This document shows, in pieces, positions 38,121 to 47,884 of a stretch of DNA of 64,000 bases. Position numbers and translations under genes: made by a program. Source of the stretch: Phycisphaeraceae bacterium (GTDB taxonomy: Bacteria; Planctomycetota; Phycisphaerae; Phycisphaerales; UBA1924); assembly GCA_019636495.1 (NCBI GenBank), contig JAHBXL010000006.1:148417-212416 (forward strand), read 5' to 3'. The stretch's first letter is position 1, and the number at the start of each line of letters is the position of its first letter. The notes under the pieces are model-generated. The model made no database searches and had not been told where the DNA came from. It worked only from the letters and a program-made list of their open reading frames with translations.

Positions 38121-38150
38121 TTGACACCGCCGGCAATCGCGTGGCATACT
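38121..38150 (+). promoter_or_regulatory. Promoter of the PEP-CTERM gene at 38322
   Basis: A consensus TTGACA and CATACT with 18-base spacing, about 170 bases before the start codon, giving a long untranslated leader. Confidence 0.55.
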
Positions 38151-38321
38151 GAGTGTCGGCCCTCGGAGGATTGAGAGAGACCTTCCTTCCGCAGGCCGTT
38201 TTCGTCGGCAGCCCGGAGTGTGCCGGGTTGTCGATCGGCGCGCTGGTCCGTTCGGATCGGGCGCCGGAGAGAGGCGTGCGCGCGTCCGCTCAGCCCGGGC
38301 TCGCGGAGGAGGAAGAGACAT

Positions 38322-38966
38322 ATGAAGGCGTCGCTGTTGTTTGCGATGGTTGTCGCCGCCGCGGCGGGCACGGCCCACGCGCGGGTCGCGACCGTGGTGA
38401 GTTGGGAGCCGATCCCCGAGGCCGATGGCGGCGGGTTCGTGCCGCGGAGCAACATCTCCACGGTGTTCTCGGCGATAGCGGGTCCGTACGCGGCATTCCC
38501 CGCGGCGACGGGCAACGCGGGGTTCGATGACTACGTCTCGACGTACACCGATTCGCCGTACATGCTGCTGAACTCGTTCCGCTTCGTGGGCGGTGTGACG
38601 ACCGTCAATGGCGGCGTGACGTTCAACTTCTACAACGCCGACGCGACGTTCCACGACGCGTTCTCGGTGAGCCTGCCCAGCGCGGGCGATTTCATCTGGT
38701 CGATCTCGCTCGAGTCGGTCGCGGGCGCGAAGGACTCGGACTTCGGCATCCCCGCCGCGGGCTATGTCGAGATGATCGTCGACGCCGGCGTCACCGGCCG
38801 CTGGTTCCTCTCGACCTCGCTCCCGACGATCGGCACCGAGAGCCGCGCGCCGGGTCAGGGCACGCTCGAGACCCACTCGCACCGCTTTGAACTGAACATT
38901 CCCGCGCCCGGCTCCGCCGCGCTGCTCGGCCTCGGTGGCCTTGTCGCGCTGCGCCGCCGCCGCTGA
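38322..38966 (+). CDS. Secreted PEP-CTERM protein, unknown body
   Basis: 214 residues from the ATG at 38322, with a strong GGAGGAGGAAG ribosome site. A signal peptide (LLFAMVVAAAAGTAHA) is followed by a compact beta-rich body (VNGGVTFNFYNADATF, GDFIWSISLESVAG) of the sort seen in PEP-CTERM extracellular proteins. The tail is PAPGSAALLGLGGLVALRRRR. The tail DNA is not identical to that of the two PEP-CTERM genes near 12-14 kb, so this copy diverged earlier. It follows the protease island. Confidence 0.75.
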   Translation: MKASLLFAMVVAAAAGTAHARVATVVSWEPIPEADGGGFVPRSNISTVFSAIAGPYAAFPAATGNAGFDDYVSTYTDSPYMLLNSFRFVGGVTTVNGGVTFNFYNADATFHDAFSVSLPSAGDFIWSISLESVAGAKDSDFGIPAAGYVEMIVDAGVTGRWFLSTSLPTIGTESRAPGQGTLETHSHRFELNIPAPGSAALLGLGGLVALRRRR

Positions 38967-38999
38967 ATCCGTCCTGACCGATCACACCACGACAAACAC

Positions 39000-39056
39000 G
39001 CGGCCGCGCTTGTTGCCCGCCCTTTCAGGCAGGCTTCGAGCGCGGCCGCGGCGTTT
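39000..39056 (+). terminator. Terminator after the PEP-CTERM gene
   Basis: An 11-base-pair inverted repeat (GCGGCCGCGCT / AGCGCGGCCGC) with a 28-base loop, followed by GGCGTTTTT. Confidence 0.65.
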
Positions 39057-39073
39057 TTCAGGTCCCGCGCGAT

Positions 39074-39107
39074 GACGGCCGGCGCGCATCGGGGAGCGCC
39101 GGCCGTC
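39074..39107 (-). terminator. Hairpin between convergent genes
   Basis: A perfect 12-base inverted repeat (GACGGCCGGCGC / GCGCCGGCCGTC) 25 bases after the fasciclin gene stop on the minus strand; no T-run follows. Confidence 0.45.
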
Positions 39108-39131
39108 GGAAGCAGGAGAAGTTGTCGCGGA

Positions 39132-40091
39132 TCAGCGCGTCGGCTTGCCGCCCGGCTCGGCGGGCATGAGCACCGCGTCGATCACATGGATCACGCCGTT
39201 CGCGGCGTCGATGTCGGTCTTGACGATCGTCGCCTTGTCCGCCATGGCCTTGCCGTCCTTGACGGTGATGGCGATCTCGCCGCCCTGCACGGTCTTGAGC
39301 GTCCCGCTCGCGACCACCTTGTCGCTGAACACGCGACCCGGCACGACGTGGTAGGTCAGCAGCGACACCAGTCTGCCCTTGTTCTCAGGCTTCAGCAGGT
39401 TCTCGACCGTGCCCGCGGGCAGTTTGGCGAACGCATCATCGGTCGGAGCGAACACTGTGAACGGACCCTCGCCCCGCAGCGTCGACGCCAACCCAGCGGC
39501 CTCGACCGCCGCGCACAGCGTCTTGAACTTGCCCGCCTGCATCGCGGTCGCGACGATGTCGATCGTGCTGGGCATGATGACCGTGTCGATCACGTGAATC
39601 ACGCCGTTGCTGCACTTGATGTCGGTCGCCATCACGGTGGCGTTGTCGATCATCACCTTCCCGTCCGCGGCCTTCACGTCGATGCGCTGGCCGCCGAGCG
39701 TGGGCCACGCGCTCTGCTTCACCACGTCCGCCGCGAGCGCGCGGCCCGACACCACGTGGTACTTCAGCACGCCCTGCAGGAGGGGCTTGTTCTTCAGCAG
39801 ATCGTCGAGCGCCTTCGGGTCGATTTTCGCGAACGCGGCGTTCGTCGGCGCGAAGACCGTGAACGGGCCGGCGCCCTGCAACGGCTCGACAAGATCGGCG
39901 GCCTTGATCGCCGCGACGAGCGTCGAAAAGTCCTTGTTGCTCATCGCCGTGGCGATGATGTCCTGCTCGGCCGTCGGCGCGACCGCAGCCGCGACGCCCT
40001 CGAGAGTATTCGCCGCCGGAGTCGCCCCGGCGACGCCGCAAAGGGCACACAGCCCGGCGCTGAGCGCCATGAGTTTCTGAGTCGTCAACAT
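39132..40091 (-). CDS. Secreted protein with two fasciclin (FAS1) domains
   Basis: 319 residues with a signal peptide ([17 protein letters not shown]). Domain 1 is about 45-165 and domain 2 about 175-310. Each has the FAS1 H1 and H2 signatures: [15 protein letters not shown] and [30 protein letters not shown] and [15 protein letters not shown]; and the closing [10 protein letters not shown] and [13 protein letters not shown]1 domains mediate adhesion or bind small ligands. It has no sorting tail, so it is probably released or held by interaction. Confidence 0.9.
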   Translation of the reverse strand: MLTTQKLMALSAGLCALCGVAGATPAANTLEGVAAAVAPTAEQDIIATAMSNKDFSTLVAAIKAADLVEPLQGAGPFTVFAPTNAAFAKIDPKALDDLLKNKPLLQGVLKYHVVSGRALAADVVKQSAWPTLGGQRIDVKAADGKVMIDNATVMATDIKCSNGVIHVIDTVIMPSTIDIVATAMQAGKFKTLCAAVEAAGLASTLRGEGPFTVFAPTDDAFAKLPAGTVENLLKPENKGRLVSLLTYHVVPGRVFSDKVVASGTLKTVQGGEIAITVKDGKAMADKATIVKTDIDAANGVIHVIDAVLMPAEPGGKPTR

Positions 40092-40303
40092 GAGAGGTCC
40101 TTTCGTGTACGGTCGAAAGAACGGCTCCCGGCAGTTCTTGGGACGAGCGCACGCTCGTCCTTCTGTCGCGATGGGCCCAACGCTCCAGAGGTTCCGCTGC
40201 CGTGCGGCCGTCCGGAGGTGAGGTAGAGGCTTCGGTCCTCATCGCGGATCGGATTCACTTCGCACTCGCAATCGCTCGAGCCTTCCGGCCTAGCCTCTTG
40301 CCC

Positions 40304-41107
40304 GTGAGCGCCAACCCCGCATCCGACGACACCACCTCCACTCGCCAGGACGCGCCTGCCTCGTTGCCTGCGCGCATCGTGCGGTTCCTCTTCGCGCTGG
40401 GGCCCACCGGCCTGCTCGGCCTTGCGTGGGTGGCCATGCCGCCGCTGGCGGGAATCGCGCTGCTGTGGAAGATCAAGACCGTGTCGGAGTGGCTGCAGTC
40501 GCACGGCGCGCTGGGCGTGGTGGTGTACATCTGCGCGTTTGTCGTGCTCGCCGGGCTGGGAATGCTGCCGACGTACGCACAGGCGATCCTCGGCGGGTGG
40601 TGCTTCAAGTTCGCGCTCGGTTTGCCCGCCGCGCTCGCGGGGTTCGTCGGAGCATCGCTGCTGGGCTATGCAGTGGCGCGAACGGTTTCGCGGCATCGAG
40701 TCGAGGACATGATCGAATCGAACGTGAAGGCCCGCGCGATCCGCGATGCCCTGATCGGGCACGGGTTCTTCAAGACCCTCGGCATCGTGATCCTGCTCCG
40801 CCTGCCGCCGAACTCGCCGTTCGCCCTCACGAACCTCGTCATGGCCAGCGCGGGCGTGAAGATCGCGCCCTTCGCCCTCGGGACGCTCATCGGCATGGCC
40901 CCGCGCACCGCGCTGGCGGTCTACATGGGTTCGGGAATCCAGGAACTCACCAGCGACGCCTTCAGGCCCGGGCAGGCCCCGCGCGAGGTCATCATCGGCG
41001 GCATCGTCGTCACGATCATCGTGGTGGTCGTGATCGGCCACATCGCCAACCGCGCGCTGGCCAAGGTCACCTCCGGCGGACCGACCGCACCCCAAACATC
41101 TGCTTGA
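40304..41107 (+). CDS. TVP38/TMEM64 (VTT) family membrane protein
   Basis: 267 residues from the GTG at 40304; an in-frame GTG at 40202 is possible. About five to six hydrophobic segments. The VTT signature is clear: GMLPTYAQAILGGWCFKFALG and LRLPPNSPFALTNLVMASAGV, with the PR pair in GMAPRTALAVYMG. The family acts in membrane lipid handling or small-molecule export; some members are needed for membrane stress tolerance. The S9 peptidase follows 95 bases later. The start is uncertain as no good ribosome site is seen. Confidence 0.75.
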   Translation: MSANPASDDTTSTRQDAPASLPARIVRFLFALGPTGLLGLAWVAMPPLAGIALLWKIKTVSEWLQSHGALGVVVYICAFVVLAGLGMLPTYAQAILGGWCFKFALGLPAALAGFVGASLLGYAVARTVSRHRVEDMIESNVKARAIRDALIGHGFFKTLGIVILLRLPPNSPFALTNLVMASAGVKIAPFALGTLIGMAPRTALAVYMGSGIQELTSDAFRPGQAPREVIIGGIVVTIIVVVVIGHIANRALAKVTSGGPTAPQTSA

Positions 41108-41202
41108 TTCGTTCCGCCTCGGAACCTCCGCTGAAACCTAGACTTGCCGGTTCCCTACACCTTGCGGGCGAGGGTGGGTCGGGCGGGGGCTGGAGGAATC
41201 GC

Positions 41203-43344
41203 ATGAAGACGCTGGGTTGGATGTGTGTCTCGCTGGTTCTCGGCGCGGCGGTTTGTCATCCCGTGTCGGGTCAGCCCGTCGCGCCGGCAGGAGGAGGCGT
41301 GGACGCCTCGCGAGTGGCCGCGCCGCTGGTGCCGCGGAGTGTGTTCTTCGGCAACCCGGTGCGCTCGCAGGCACGCGTATCGCCCGATGGCACCCGGATT
41401 GCGTTTCTTGCGCCGGTCGATGGTGTGATGAACATTCACGTCGCGCCGATCACCGACATCGAGAAGGCCGTGCCCGTCACCTCCGACCGCGGCCGCGGCA
41501 TCCCCGGGTACTCGTGGGCCTACAACGGCACCCACATCCTCTACATCCAGGACAAGGGCGGCGACGAGAACTGGAAGGTCTACAGCCAGGATGTGAAGGC
41601 CGGCGGCCCGGCGCGCGACCTCACGCCATTCGAGGAGATCCTCGGGCCCGATGGCCAGCCCATCATGCTGCCCAGCGGCGACAAACTCCGCCCCGCGGCA
41701 CGCATCGAGAACGTCAGCCACCGCGTGCCCAACGAGGTCCTGATCGGCCTGAACAAGCGCAACCCGGGTCTGCACGACCTCTACCGCGTGAACATCACAA
41801 CCGGCGAGATGAAGTTGGTGGCGGAGAACCAGGGCTTCCTGGCGTTTGTCACCGATGACAACTTCTCCGTGAGGTTTGCCATCCGTCCCAACACAGATGG
41901 GAGCATGGCGATGCTCCGTGCTCAGAAGTCCGCCGACGCCGCCCTCTCCTGGGAGCCGTTCCAGGAGATCCCGGCCGAGGACGTCGACAACTTCGACCCG
42001 CTGATGTTCGACGTATCGGGCAAGGTGCTCTACGCGCGGGACAGCCGCGGCCGTGATACCGCGGCGATTGTCGCCATCGATGCGGCGACCGGCGCCAAGC
42101 AACTCGTGGCCGGACGCGAGAACTGCGACGCGGGCACGATCCTCGCGCACCCGACCGACAACACCCTCCAGGCGGTCGAGTTCACGTACGACATGCCGTG
42201 GTGGACGCTTCTGAGCAACGACCTGAAGAAGGACTTCGAATTCCTCAAGAAGATCGACCACGAGTCGCAGATGCTCGTGACCAGCCGCTCGCTGGACGAT
42301 CGCTACTGGACGGTCGCGTTCATTCCCGACCGCGCCTCGCCCTCGGTGTACCTCTACGACCGCGTCGGCGCGGAGGGCAAGCCCACGCGCACGCTGCTGT
42401 TCAAGACGCAGCCGGAACTGGAGAAGTACCGTCTGTCGCGCATGCACGCAGTCGTAGTCCCCGCGCGCGACGGATTGAAACTGGTTTCCTACCTCACGCT
42501 CCCGCCCGGCAGCGACCCCGACAACGACGGCGTGCCCAACCGCCCCGTGCCGCTGGTGCTGAATGTGCACGGCGGCCCGACCGCGCGCGACAACTGGGGC
42601 TACGACCCCGAGCACCAGTGGCTGGCCAACCGCGGCTATGCCGTACTCAGCGTCAACTACCGCGGCTCCACGGGCTTCGGCAAGCGCTTCCTGAACGCCG
42701 GCAACATGGAGTGGGCCGGCAAGATGCACGACGATCTCATCGACGCCGTGAACTGGGCGATCGACAAGAAGATCGCCGACAAATCGAAAGTCGCGATCTA
42801 CGGCGGCTCCTACGGCGGATACGCCACGCTTGTGGGGCTCACCTTCACGCCCGACGTCTTTGCCTGCGGCGTCGACATCGTCGGCCCTTCCAACCTTGAA
42901 ACCCTGCTCAACTCGATCCCGCCGCACTGGGGCCCGTACATCGACGTGCTGACCCGCAAGACCGGCGACCACCGCACCGAAGAGGGCCGCGCCTTCCTGA
43001 AGTCGCGCTCGCCCATCCACTTCGTCGACCGCATCACCAAGCCCCTGCTGATCGCCCAAGGGGCCAACGATCCGCGCGTCAAGCAGGCCGAGAGCGACCA
43101 GATTGTCGAGGCCATGAAGGACCGGAACATCCCGGTCACCTATGTGCTGTACCCCGAGGAGGGCCATGGCTTCCGAAAACCCGAGAACCGCTTGTCGTTC
43201 TACGCGATCGCCGAGCAGTTCCTTGCCGCGAACCTCGGTGGCCGCGCCGAGCCCATCGGCGATGCGCTCAAGGGCGCGAACCTGACCGTGCCCGCCGGCG
43301 CCGAACTGATCAGCGGGCTGAGCGAGGCCGCCGGCAACCACTGA
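41203..43344 (+). CDS. Secreted S9 prolyl oligopeptidase-family peptidase
   Basis: 713 residues from the ATG at 41203, with GGAGG upstream and a signal peptide (TLGWMCVSLVLGAAVC). The first half is a beta-propeller (DGTRIAFLAP, SWAYNGTHILYIQDK). The alpha/beta hydrolase half holds Ser 536 in GGSYGGYA, Asp 623 in GANDPRV and His 655 in EEGHGFRKPEN, a complete triad. S9 enzymes cleave short peptides, often after Pro or acyl-blocked ends. The propeller excludes large proteins, so it probably digests peptides released by the surface proteases (inference). Confidence 0.9.
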   Translation: MKTLGWMCVSLVLGAAVCHPVSGQPVAPAGGGVDASRVAAPLVPRSVFFGNPVRSQARVSPDGTRIAFLAPVDGVMNIHVAPITDIEKAVPVTSDRGRGIPGYSWAYNGTHILYIQDKGGDENWKVYSQDVKAGGPARDLTPFEEILGPDGQPIMLPSGDKLRPAARIENVSHRVPNEVLIGLNKRNPGLHDLYRVNITTGEMKLVAENQGFLAFVTDDNFSVRFAIRPNTDGSMAMLRAQKSADAALSWEPFQEIPAEDVDNFDPLMFDVSGKVLYARDSRGRDTAAIVAIDAATGAKQLVAGRENCDAGTILAHPTDNTLQAVEFTYDMPWWTLLSNDLKKDFEFLKKIDHESQMLVTSRSLDDRYWTVAFIPDRASPSVYLYDRVGAEGKPTRTLLFKTQPELEKYRLSRMHAVVVPARDGLKLVSYLTLPPGSDPDNDGVPNRPVPLVLNVHGGPTARDNWGYDPEHQWLANRGYAVLSVNYRGSTGFGKRFLNAGNMEWAGKMHDDLIDAVNWAIDKKIADKSKVAIYGGSYGGYATLVGLTFTPDVFACGVDIVGPSNLETLLNSIPPHWGPYIDVLTRKTGDHRTEEGRAFLKSRSPIHFVDRITKPLLIAQGANDPRVKQAESDQIVEAMKDRNIPVTYVLYPEEGHGFRKPENRLSFYAIAEQFLAANLGGRAEPIGDALKGANLTVPAGAELISGLSEAAGNH

Positions 43345-43366
43345 ATACGGCAAGTGGTCCGATCTC

Positions 43367-43396
43367 AAAGCCCCCGTCCCGCGACGGGGGCTTTTC
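43367..43396 (+). terminator. Terminator after the S9 peptidase gene
   Basis: A perfect 12-base-pair stem, AAAGCCCCCGTC / GACGGGGGCTTT, with a CCGC loop, followed by T. Confidence 0.85.
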
Positions 43397-43439
43397 ATTT
43401 GCTCCGCCCGCCGCGACGCACCTCTGGTAGCATGTGCCC

Positions 43440-43769
43440 ATGCCACCGGTGCCCCACAACTCGCCTGCGCCCCTCTCCGCCGAGCAGGTCCGCAAGGTGG
43501 CGCGACTGGCTCGTCTGGGCCTGTCCGACGAGCATGTCGAGCGGTACCGCGGCCAACTGGGCGCTGTGCTCGCCTATGTCGAGCGTCTTCACGACCTCGA
43601 CCTCTCCAACATCGAGCCGCTCGCCAATCCCGTCGAGGAAACCAACCGCCTGCGGAGCGATGAGCCCGGACCGGCCCTGCCGCGGCAGACGCTCCAGGAC
43701 ATGGCGCCCAGGACCGAGGGCCCCTTCGTGGCCGTCCCGAAGATCATCGGCGGAGGGGACGGGTCTTGA
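43440..43769 (+). CDS. gatC: Asp-tRNA(Asn)/Glu-tRNA(Gln) amidotransferase subunit C
   Basis: 109 residues from the ATG at 43440 (a GTG lies two codons upstream). GatC wraps GatA and GatB in the amidotransferase that makes Gln-tRNA or Asn-tRNA by the indirect route. It has the typical SAEQVRKVARLARLGLSDE, a helical core LGAVLAYVERLHDLDLSNIEP and LANPVEETNRLRSDEPGP. GatA and GatB are not in the window, which is common. Confidence 0.9.
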   Translation: MPPVPHNSPAPLSAEQVRKVARLARLGLSDEHVERYRGQLGAVLAYVERLHDLDLSNIEPLANPVEETNRLRSDEPGPALPRQTLQDMAPRTEGPFVAVPKIIGGGDGS

Positions 43770-43854
43770 GAGCCTCCGGCCCGAGAATACGTCGCTGAAC
43801 GACTTGTGCCACGCCGCATACCGAACATTGTACGAATATCTTTGCCGAATTCGG

Positions 43855-43882
43855 TTGCCCCAATGCCCGGCTTCGGTATCAT
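43855..43882 (+). promoter_or_regulatory. Promoter upstream of ybeY
   Basis: TTGCCC and TATCAT with 16-base spacing, 28 bases before the start. A perfect palindrome, CCGAATTCGG (43845-43854), abuts the -35. Confidence 0.45.
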
Positions 43883-43909
43883 TGCTCGCACCGGGATTCC
43901 CGGCCGAAC

Positions 43910-44488
43910 GTGAGCAGCAACGCGTCCATGAACGGAAACGGACATTCTCAGAGGGGGGGCGGATGCCGTGCTGGCGGCGCGAATCGCGGCCCCCGCGAAC
44001 CCAAGGCCGACGAACACAGTTCGATCGAAGTGCTTGATCCGCAAGGTCTTATGAGTTCCGACGCGCGGCGATGGCTCACGGAACACGCCGCAAGGGCGGG
44101 TCGCGTGCTGTCGGTGGCCGGCGAGGTGCGCGTGCGGGTTGTTGCCGATGCCGATATGGCCGCGGCCCACGTGAAGTACTCGGGTGTGCCAGGGACGACC
44201 GACGTGCTGACGTTTGACCTTCGCGACGACCCCGGCGCGGGCGGTCCGCTGGACACCGACATTCTGGTGTGCATCGATGAGGCGCATCGTCAGGCGGCCG
44301 CGCGGGGCCTGAGTGTGGAGCGCGAGTTGCTGCTGTACGTTGTCCACGGCGTGTTGCACTGTCTCGGGTTCGACGATCACGACGAGGCGGGGCACCGGGC
44401 GATGCACAACGAGGAGGACCGCGTGCTGGCGGCGATCGGCGTCGGCCGGACGTTCGCCGCGCCCGCGGCCGGGGAGGGTGACCGATGA
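43910..44488 (+). CDS. ybeY: Endoribonuclease YbeY
   Basis: 192 residues from the GTG at 43910; ATGs at 43928 and 44051 are alternatives, and the first 40 residues are low-complexity and longer than usual. The metal site is VVHGVLHCLGFDDHDEAGH, the H-x-x-x-H-x-x-x-x-x-H type motif of YbeY, preceded by TDVLTFDL, also typical. YbeY matures the 16S rRNA 3' end and takes part in ribosome quality control. Its stop overlaps the start of the CBS transporter gene (ATGA). Confidence 0.85.
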   Translation: MSSNASMNGNGHSQRGGGCRAGGANRGPREPKADEHSSIEVLDPQGLMSSDARRWLTEHAARAGRVLSVAGEVRVRVVADADMAAAHVKYSGVPGTTDVLTFDLRDDPGAGGPLDTDILVCIDEAHRQAAARGLSVERELLLYVVHGVLHCLGFDDHDEAGHRAMHNEEDRVLAAIGVGRTFAAPAAGEGDR

Positions 44489-45831
44489 ACCCCGGCCTGT
44501 TGGCGCTGGCGCTGCTGGCGGTCGGCGCGGTGCTGAGTTCGCTGCACGCATCGCTGGTCGACGTGGTCCGCACGACACTCGAGGAGATCGCTTCCGAATC
44601 GTCGAGCGCGGCGAGAAAGCGCCGCGTCGCGGCGATCCTCGACGATATCGCGGGGCACGCACGAGCGGTCGCGCTGGTGCGCACGCCCTTCAACCTGGGC
44701 GCGACGATTGCGCTGGTGTTCTGGGTTGCGTGGCTGCGCGGCGTCGGCGCGCCCGAGTGGCCCGATGCACTCGCGGGGGGCGCGCTGGCCGCGCTGGCGC
44801 TGTGGGTGCTGGGCGTGTTCATCCCCGAGGCGGTGTCGCTGCACGCCGGCGAGCGGCTGGTCTTCGCGCTCTCGGGCGTCGTGCGCGCGGCGCACGCAAT
44901 CGGCGCGCCGCTGCGGCCCATCGCCGCGGCGTTCGACCGCGCGGTGCGCGGGCTGTCGGGCAACCGTCCCGACGATGCCGCGGCGGACGTCGAGGCCGAG
45001 GTGCTCAGCGCGCTCGACGAGGGCGAGCGCGAGGGCGGCGTCGACGAACGCGAACGCGACATGATCGAAGCGGTCATGCACTTCAAGGACCGCACCGTCG
45101 AGCAGATCATGACGCCGCGGAACGAGGTCGAGGCCATCGAACTCACGAGCAACCTCGGGCACATCGCGGCGTTCGTGCGGAAGGCCCGGCACTCTCGCAT
45201 CCCGGTCTATCGCGGCAGCCTCGACGACATCGCCGGATTCTTCTACGTCAAGGACCTGTTGCGGTGGCTCGCGGGCGATGGCGCGCAGTCCGGCAAGGGC
45301 TTCGACCTCCGCACGATCGTGCGGCCGGCGATGGTGGTGCCCGAGTCCAAGACGGTCCGCGAACTGCTCGAGGAGTTCATCGCCCGCCGCGTGCACATCG
45401 CGGTCGTCGCCGATGAGTATGGCGGCACTGCGGGCATCGTGACGCTCGAGGACATCATCGAGGAAGTCTTCGGCGAGATCCAGGACGAATACGAAAAGGC
45501 CGAGGACGAGCCGCCGCGGATCGATGTGCGTGCCGACGAGGGCATCCTCGAGTGCGACGCGCGCGCGGAGATACACGACGTGAACGACGCGCTCGAGCCG
45601 CTGGGCGCCGCGATTCCCGAGGCCGAGGAGTACGACACGATCGCCGGGTACGTGCTCGCGGCGTTCGGCCGCATCCCCGAGACCAACGAGAGCCTGCAGG
45701 TCGGGCGCACGACCATCACGGTGCTGGAGGCCACGCCCATGCGCGTGGTGAAAGTGCGCGTGCAGGTGCGGCCCGAGGAACCTGCCGAGGAGCCTGCCGC
45801 GGCGACACGCGAGGCCGATCGGGCGAAGTGA
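44485..45831 (+). CDS. CNNM/CorC-type CBS-domain membrane transporter
   Basis: 448 residues. DUF21 membrane domain (about 1-150, four hydrophobic segments), then MTPRNEVEAIEL as the start of the CBS pair (about 200-330, with SRIPVYRGSLDDIAGFFYVKDLL and VADEYGGTAGIVTLEDIIEE), and a C-terminal CorC_HlyC domain (about 350-430). The family exports magnesium or other ions and is often called hemolysin-like. ATGA overlap with ybeY; ybeY and corC are neighbours in many bacteria. Confidence 0.9.
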   Translation: MNPGLLALALLAVGAVLSSLHASLVDVVRTTLEEIASESSSAARKRRVAAILDDIAGHARAVALVRTPFNLGATIALVFWVAWLRGVGAPEWPDALAGGALAALALWVLGVFIPEAVSLHAGERLVFALSGVVRAAHAIGAPLRPIAAAFDRAVRGLSGNRPDDAAADVEAEVLSALDEGEREGGVDERERDMIEAVMHFKDRTVEQIMTPRNEVEAIELTSNLGHIAAFVRKARHSRIPVYRGSLDDIAGFFYVKDLLRWLAGDGAQSGKGFDLRTIVRPAMVVPESKTVRELLEEFIARRVHIAVVADEYGGTAGIVTLEDIIEEVFGEIQDEYEKAEDEPPRIDVRADEGILECDARAEIHDVNDALEPLGAAIPEAEEYDTIAGYVLAAFGRIPETNESLQVGRTTITVLEATPMRVVKVRVQVRPEEPAEEPAAATREADRAK

Positions 45832-45848
45832 ATCGTGGTCGGCGCGGG

Positions 45849-47729
45849 CTACATCCGATCCAGCGCGCGGATGCCGAGCATCGACAGCCCGTCGGCCATC
45901 ACGCGCTGGGTGACGTCGCACAGGCGCAGCCGGCTGTTGCGGAGCACATCGCTCTCGGCGTTCAGCACATGGCAGTTGGTGACGAACACGCTGAACGTCT
46001 GCGCCAGGTCGAACAGGTACTGGCACAGGCGGTGGGGCTCGAGCGACTCGGCGACCGATCGCACCGCGCCGGGGAAGCGCAGCAGCGCGAGGGCCAGGTC
46101 CTTTTCTTCCTTGCCGCCGATGATGATCGCCGCGGCGCGGGCCGAGTCGAGCGGCGAAGCGCCGCCGCGCTCCGCGGCCTTGCGGAAAATGCTTCGGATG
46201 CGAACCAGCGCGTACAGCAGGTACGGGCCGGTGTTGCCCTCGAAGGCGAGCATCCGGTCGAACGAGAACACGTAGTCCTTGGCACGGTCGTTGGAGAGAT
46301 CGACGTACTTGATCGCGGCCATCGCGATGGCGCTCGCGACTGCGCGGGCCTCGTCGCCGGCGAGATCGGGGTTCTTGTCTCGCACCGCCGCGGCGGCACG
46401 CTCCTCGGCCTCGTCGAGCAGGTCGCTGAGTCTGACGTTCTCGCCGGTCCGGGTCTTGAACGGCCGGTTGTCGGGGCCGAGGACCATGCCGAAGGCGGCG
46501 TGCTCGAGACGCGACGGCGTGCTCGCGCCCGGCCTGGTCGCAAAGCCCGCGCGCATCGCGCTCGCGAACACTTGCCTGAAGTGCAGCCCCTGCCGCGCAT
46601 CGACGCAGTAGATGACGCGGTCAGCGCCCAGCCGCTGCACGCGCCGGCGGATCGCGGCCAGGTCGGTCGTCGCGTACAGGAACCCGCCGCCGCCCTTGGG
46701 GGACTTTCGGATGATCGTCGGCTCCTCGATGCCCTCGTTGCGGATGACCAGCGCGCCCTCGGACTCCTCGGCGATGCCGCGACGGACGAGTTCATCGACC
46801 ATGGGCGCGAGTTCTTCGGCATACGACGACTCGCCGGCGGAGTGCTCGCTGGTCACGTTTGCGCCCAGCCGCGCGCAAACGGCGAGGCACTCGCGCATGG
46901 TCACATCGGCGATGCGCTGCCACACGGCGAACGTCTCGGGATCGTGGTTCTGCAGCGCGACGAGCGTGGACTTGGCCTTGGCGAGCGACTCGTTCGCCCC
47001 CCCCACTTGCTCCTCAAGTTCGGCCAGCGCCTTGGGGCCCAGGCCGTACTTCGTGGCCGCGGCGAGGCCGCGTTCGTCGGCATCGGATTCTCTCTGCGCG
47101 GCCTTGTAGAGTTTCTCGATCGCGTCGAGGTCGAGCGCGGCAATGTCCTTGCCTGCGCGTTGCATGTCGAGCAGGCGCGCGGTGACCATGGCGATGGGCA
47201 GGCCCCAGTCGCCCACGTGGTTCTGACGGATGACCTTGTGACCGATGCGCTCGAAGGTTCGCGCCAAAGCATCGCCGATGACGACGGCGCGCAGGTGGCC
47301 CACGTGCATCTGCTTGGCCAGGTTGACACCGCAGAGATCGACAACGATGGTCTGCGGCGGCGCGGGCGGCTCGATGCCCAGCGCGGGAGTGTCAAACTTC
47401 GCCAAGAGCGCGGCGAGCGCATCGGCCCGCAGCGCGATGTTGATGAACCCCGGGCCCGCGATGCTCGCGGTGGAGAGCGGCTCGATGACCGCCGCGAGGT
47501 CGGAGTCGGACGCGGCGGCGTCGATGATGGCCTGCGCGACCTCGCGCGGATTCTTGCCGACCGCTTTGGCCAGGGGCATCGCCGCGTTGCACTGGAAGTC
47601 GCCGAACTTCGGGTTCTGCGTGGGCTTGAGGAGCGCATCGGCCGCGCCGCCCGAGGCGGCAGCAGGAAAGGCCCGCGCAATCGCCGCGGCGAATCGCTCG
47701 GAGAGAATCTGAACAGGGTCGAAAGCCAT
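45849..47729 (-). CDS. argS: Arginyl-tRNA synthetase
   Basis: 626 residues from the ATG at 47729 (MAFDPVQILSERFAAAIARA). Class Ia synthetase with an N-terminal additional domain ending near PKFGDFQCNAAM, then the HIGH-like HVGH in NLAKQMHVGHLRAVVIGDAL. KMSKS is replaced, as in many ArgRS; the DALR anticodon-binding domain closes the protein (VTQRVMADGLSMLGI). The frame stays open far upstream without ArgRS character. It converges with the CBS transporter gene, 17 bases apart. Confidence 0.9.
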   Translation of the reverse strand: MAFDPVQILSERFAAAIARAFPAAASGGAADALLKPTQNPKFGDFQCNAAMPLAKAVGKNPREVAQAIIDAAASDSDLAAVIEPLSTASIAGPGFINIALRADALAALLAKFDTPALGIEPPAPPQTIVVDLCGVNLAKQMHVGHLRAVVIGDALARTFERIGHKVIRQNHVGDWGLPIAMVTARLLDMQRAGKDIAALDLDAIEKLYKAAQRESDADERGLAAATKYGLGPKALAELEEQVGGANESLAKAKSTLVALQNHDPETFAVWQRIADVTMRECLAVCARLGANVTSEHSAGESSYAEELAPMVDELVRRGIAEESEGALVIRNEGIEEPTIIRKSPKGGGGFLYATTDLAAIRRRVQRLGADRVIYCVDARQGLHFRQVFASAMRAGFATRPGASTPSRLEHAAFGMVLGPDNRPFKTRTGENVRLSDLLDEAEERAAAAVRDKNPDLAGDEARAVASAIAMAAIKYVDLSNDRAKDYVFSFDRMLAFEGNTGPYLLYALVRIRSIFRKAAERGGASPLDSARAAAIIIGGKEEKDLALALLRFPGAVRSVAESLEPHRLCQYLFDLAQTFSVFVTNCHVLNAESDVLRNSRLRLCDVTQRVMADGLSMLGIRALDRM

Positions 47730-47748
47730 AGGGCGGATGGTAGAAGCC

Positions 47749-47786
47749 AAAAAGCGAACCGCCCGGGCCTTGCGGGCTCGGGCGGT
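47749..47786 (-). terminator. Terminator after the fibro-slime gene
   Basis: On the minus strand an 8-base-pair stem (ACCGCCCG / CGGGCGGT) with inner pairing is followed by TTCGCTTTTT, about 100 bases after the stop at 47885 and just upstream of argS. Confidence 0.6.
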
Positions 47787-47884
47787 CCGTGCACAGCGAT
47801 CATCCGGTCGGGCGGGCGCGAGGGTCGGCAGGGATCGAGGCGGCGCCGCGTCGCGGGTCCGGTGAGTATGCAGCGCGGGGGCGC

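Noticed and set aside
40426..41202. Long upstream extension of the S9 peptidase frame
   Set aside because: It overlaps the VTT membrane protein gene in another frame; the ATG at 41203 has GGAGG and a signal peptide.
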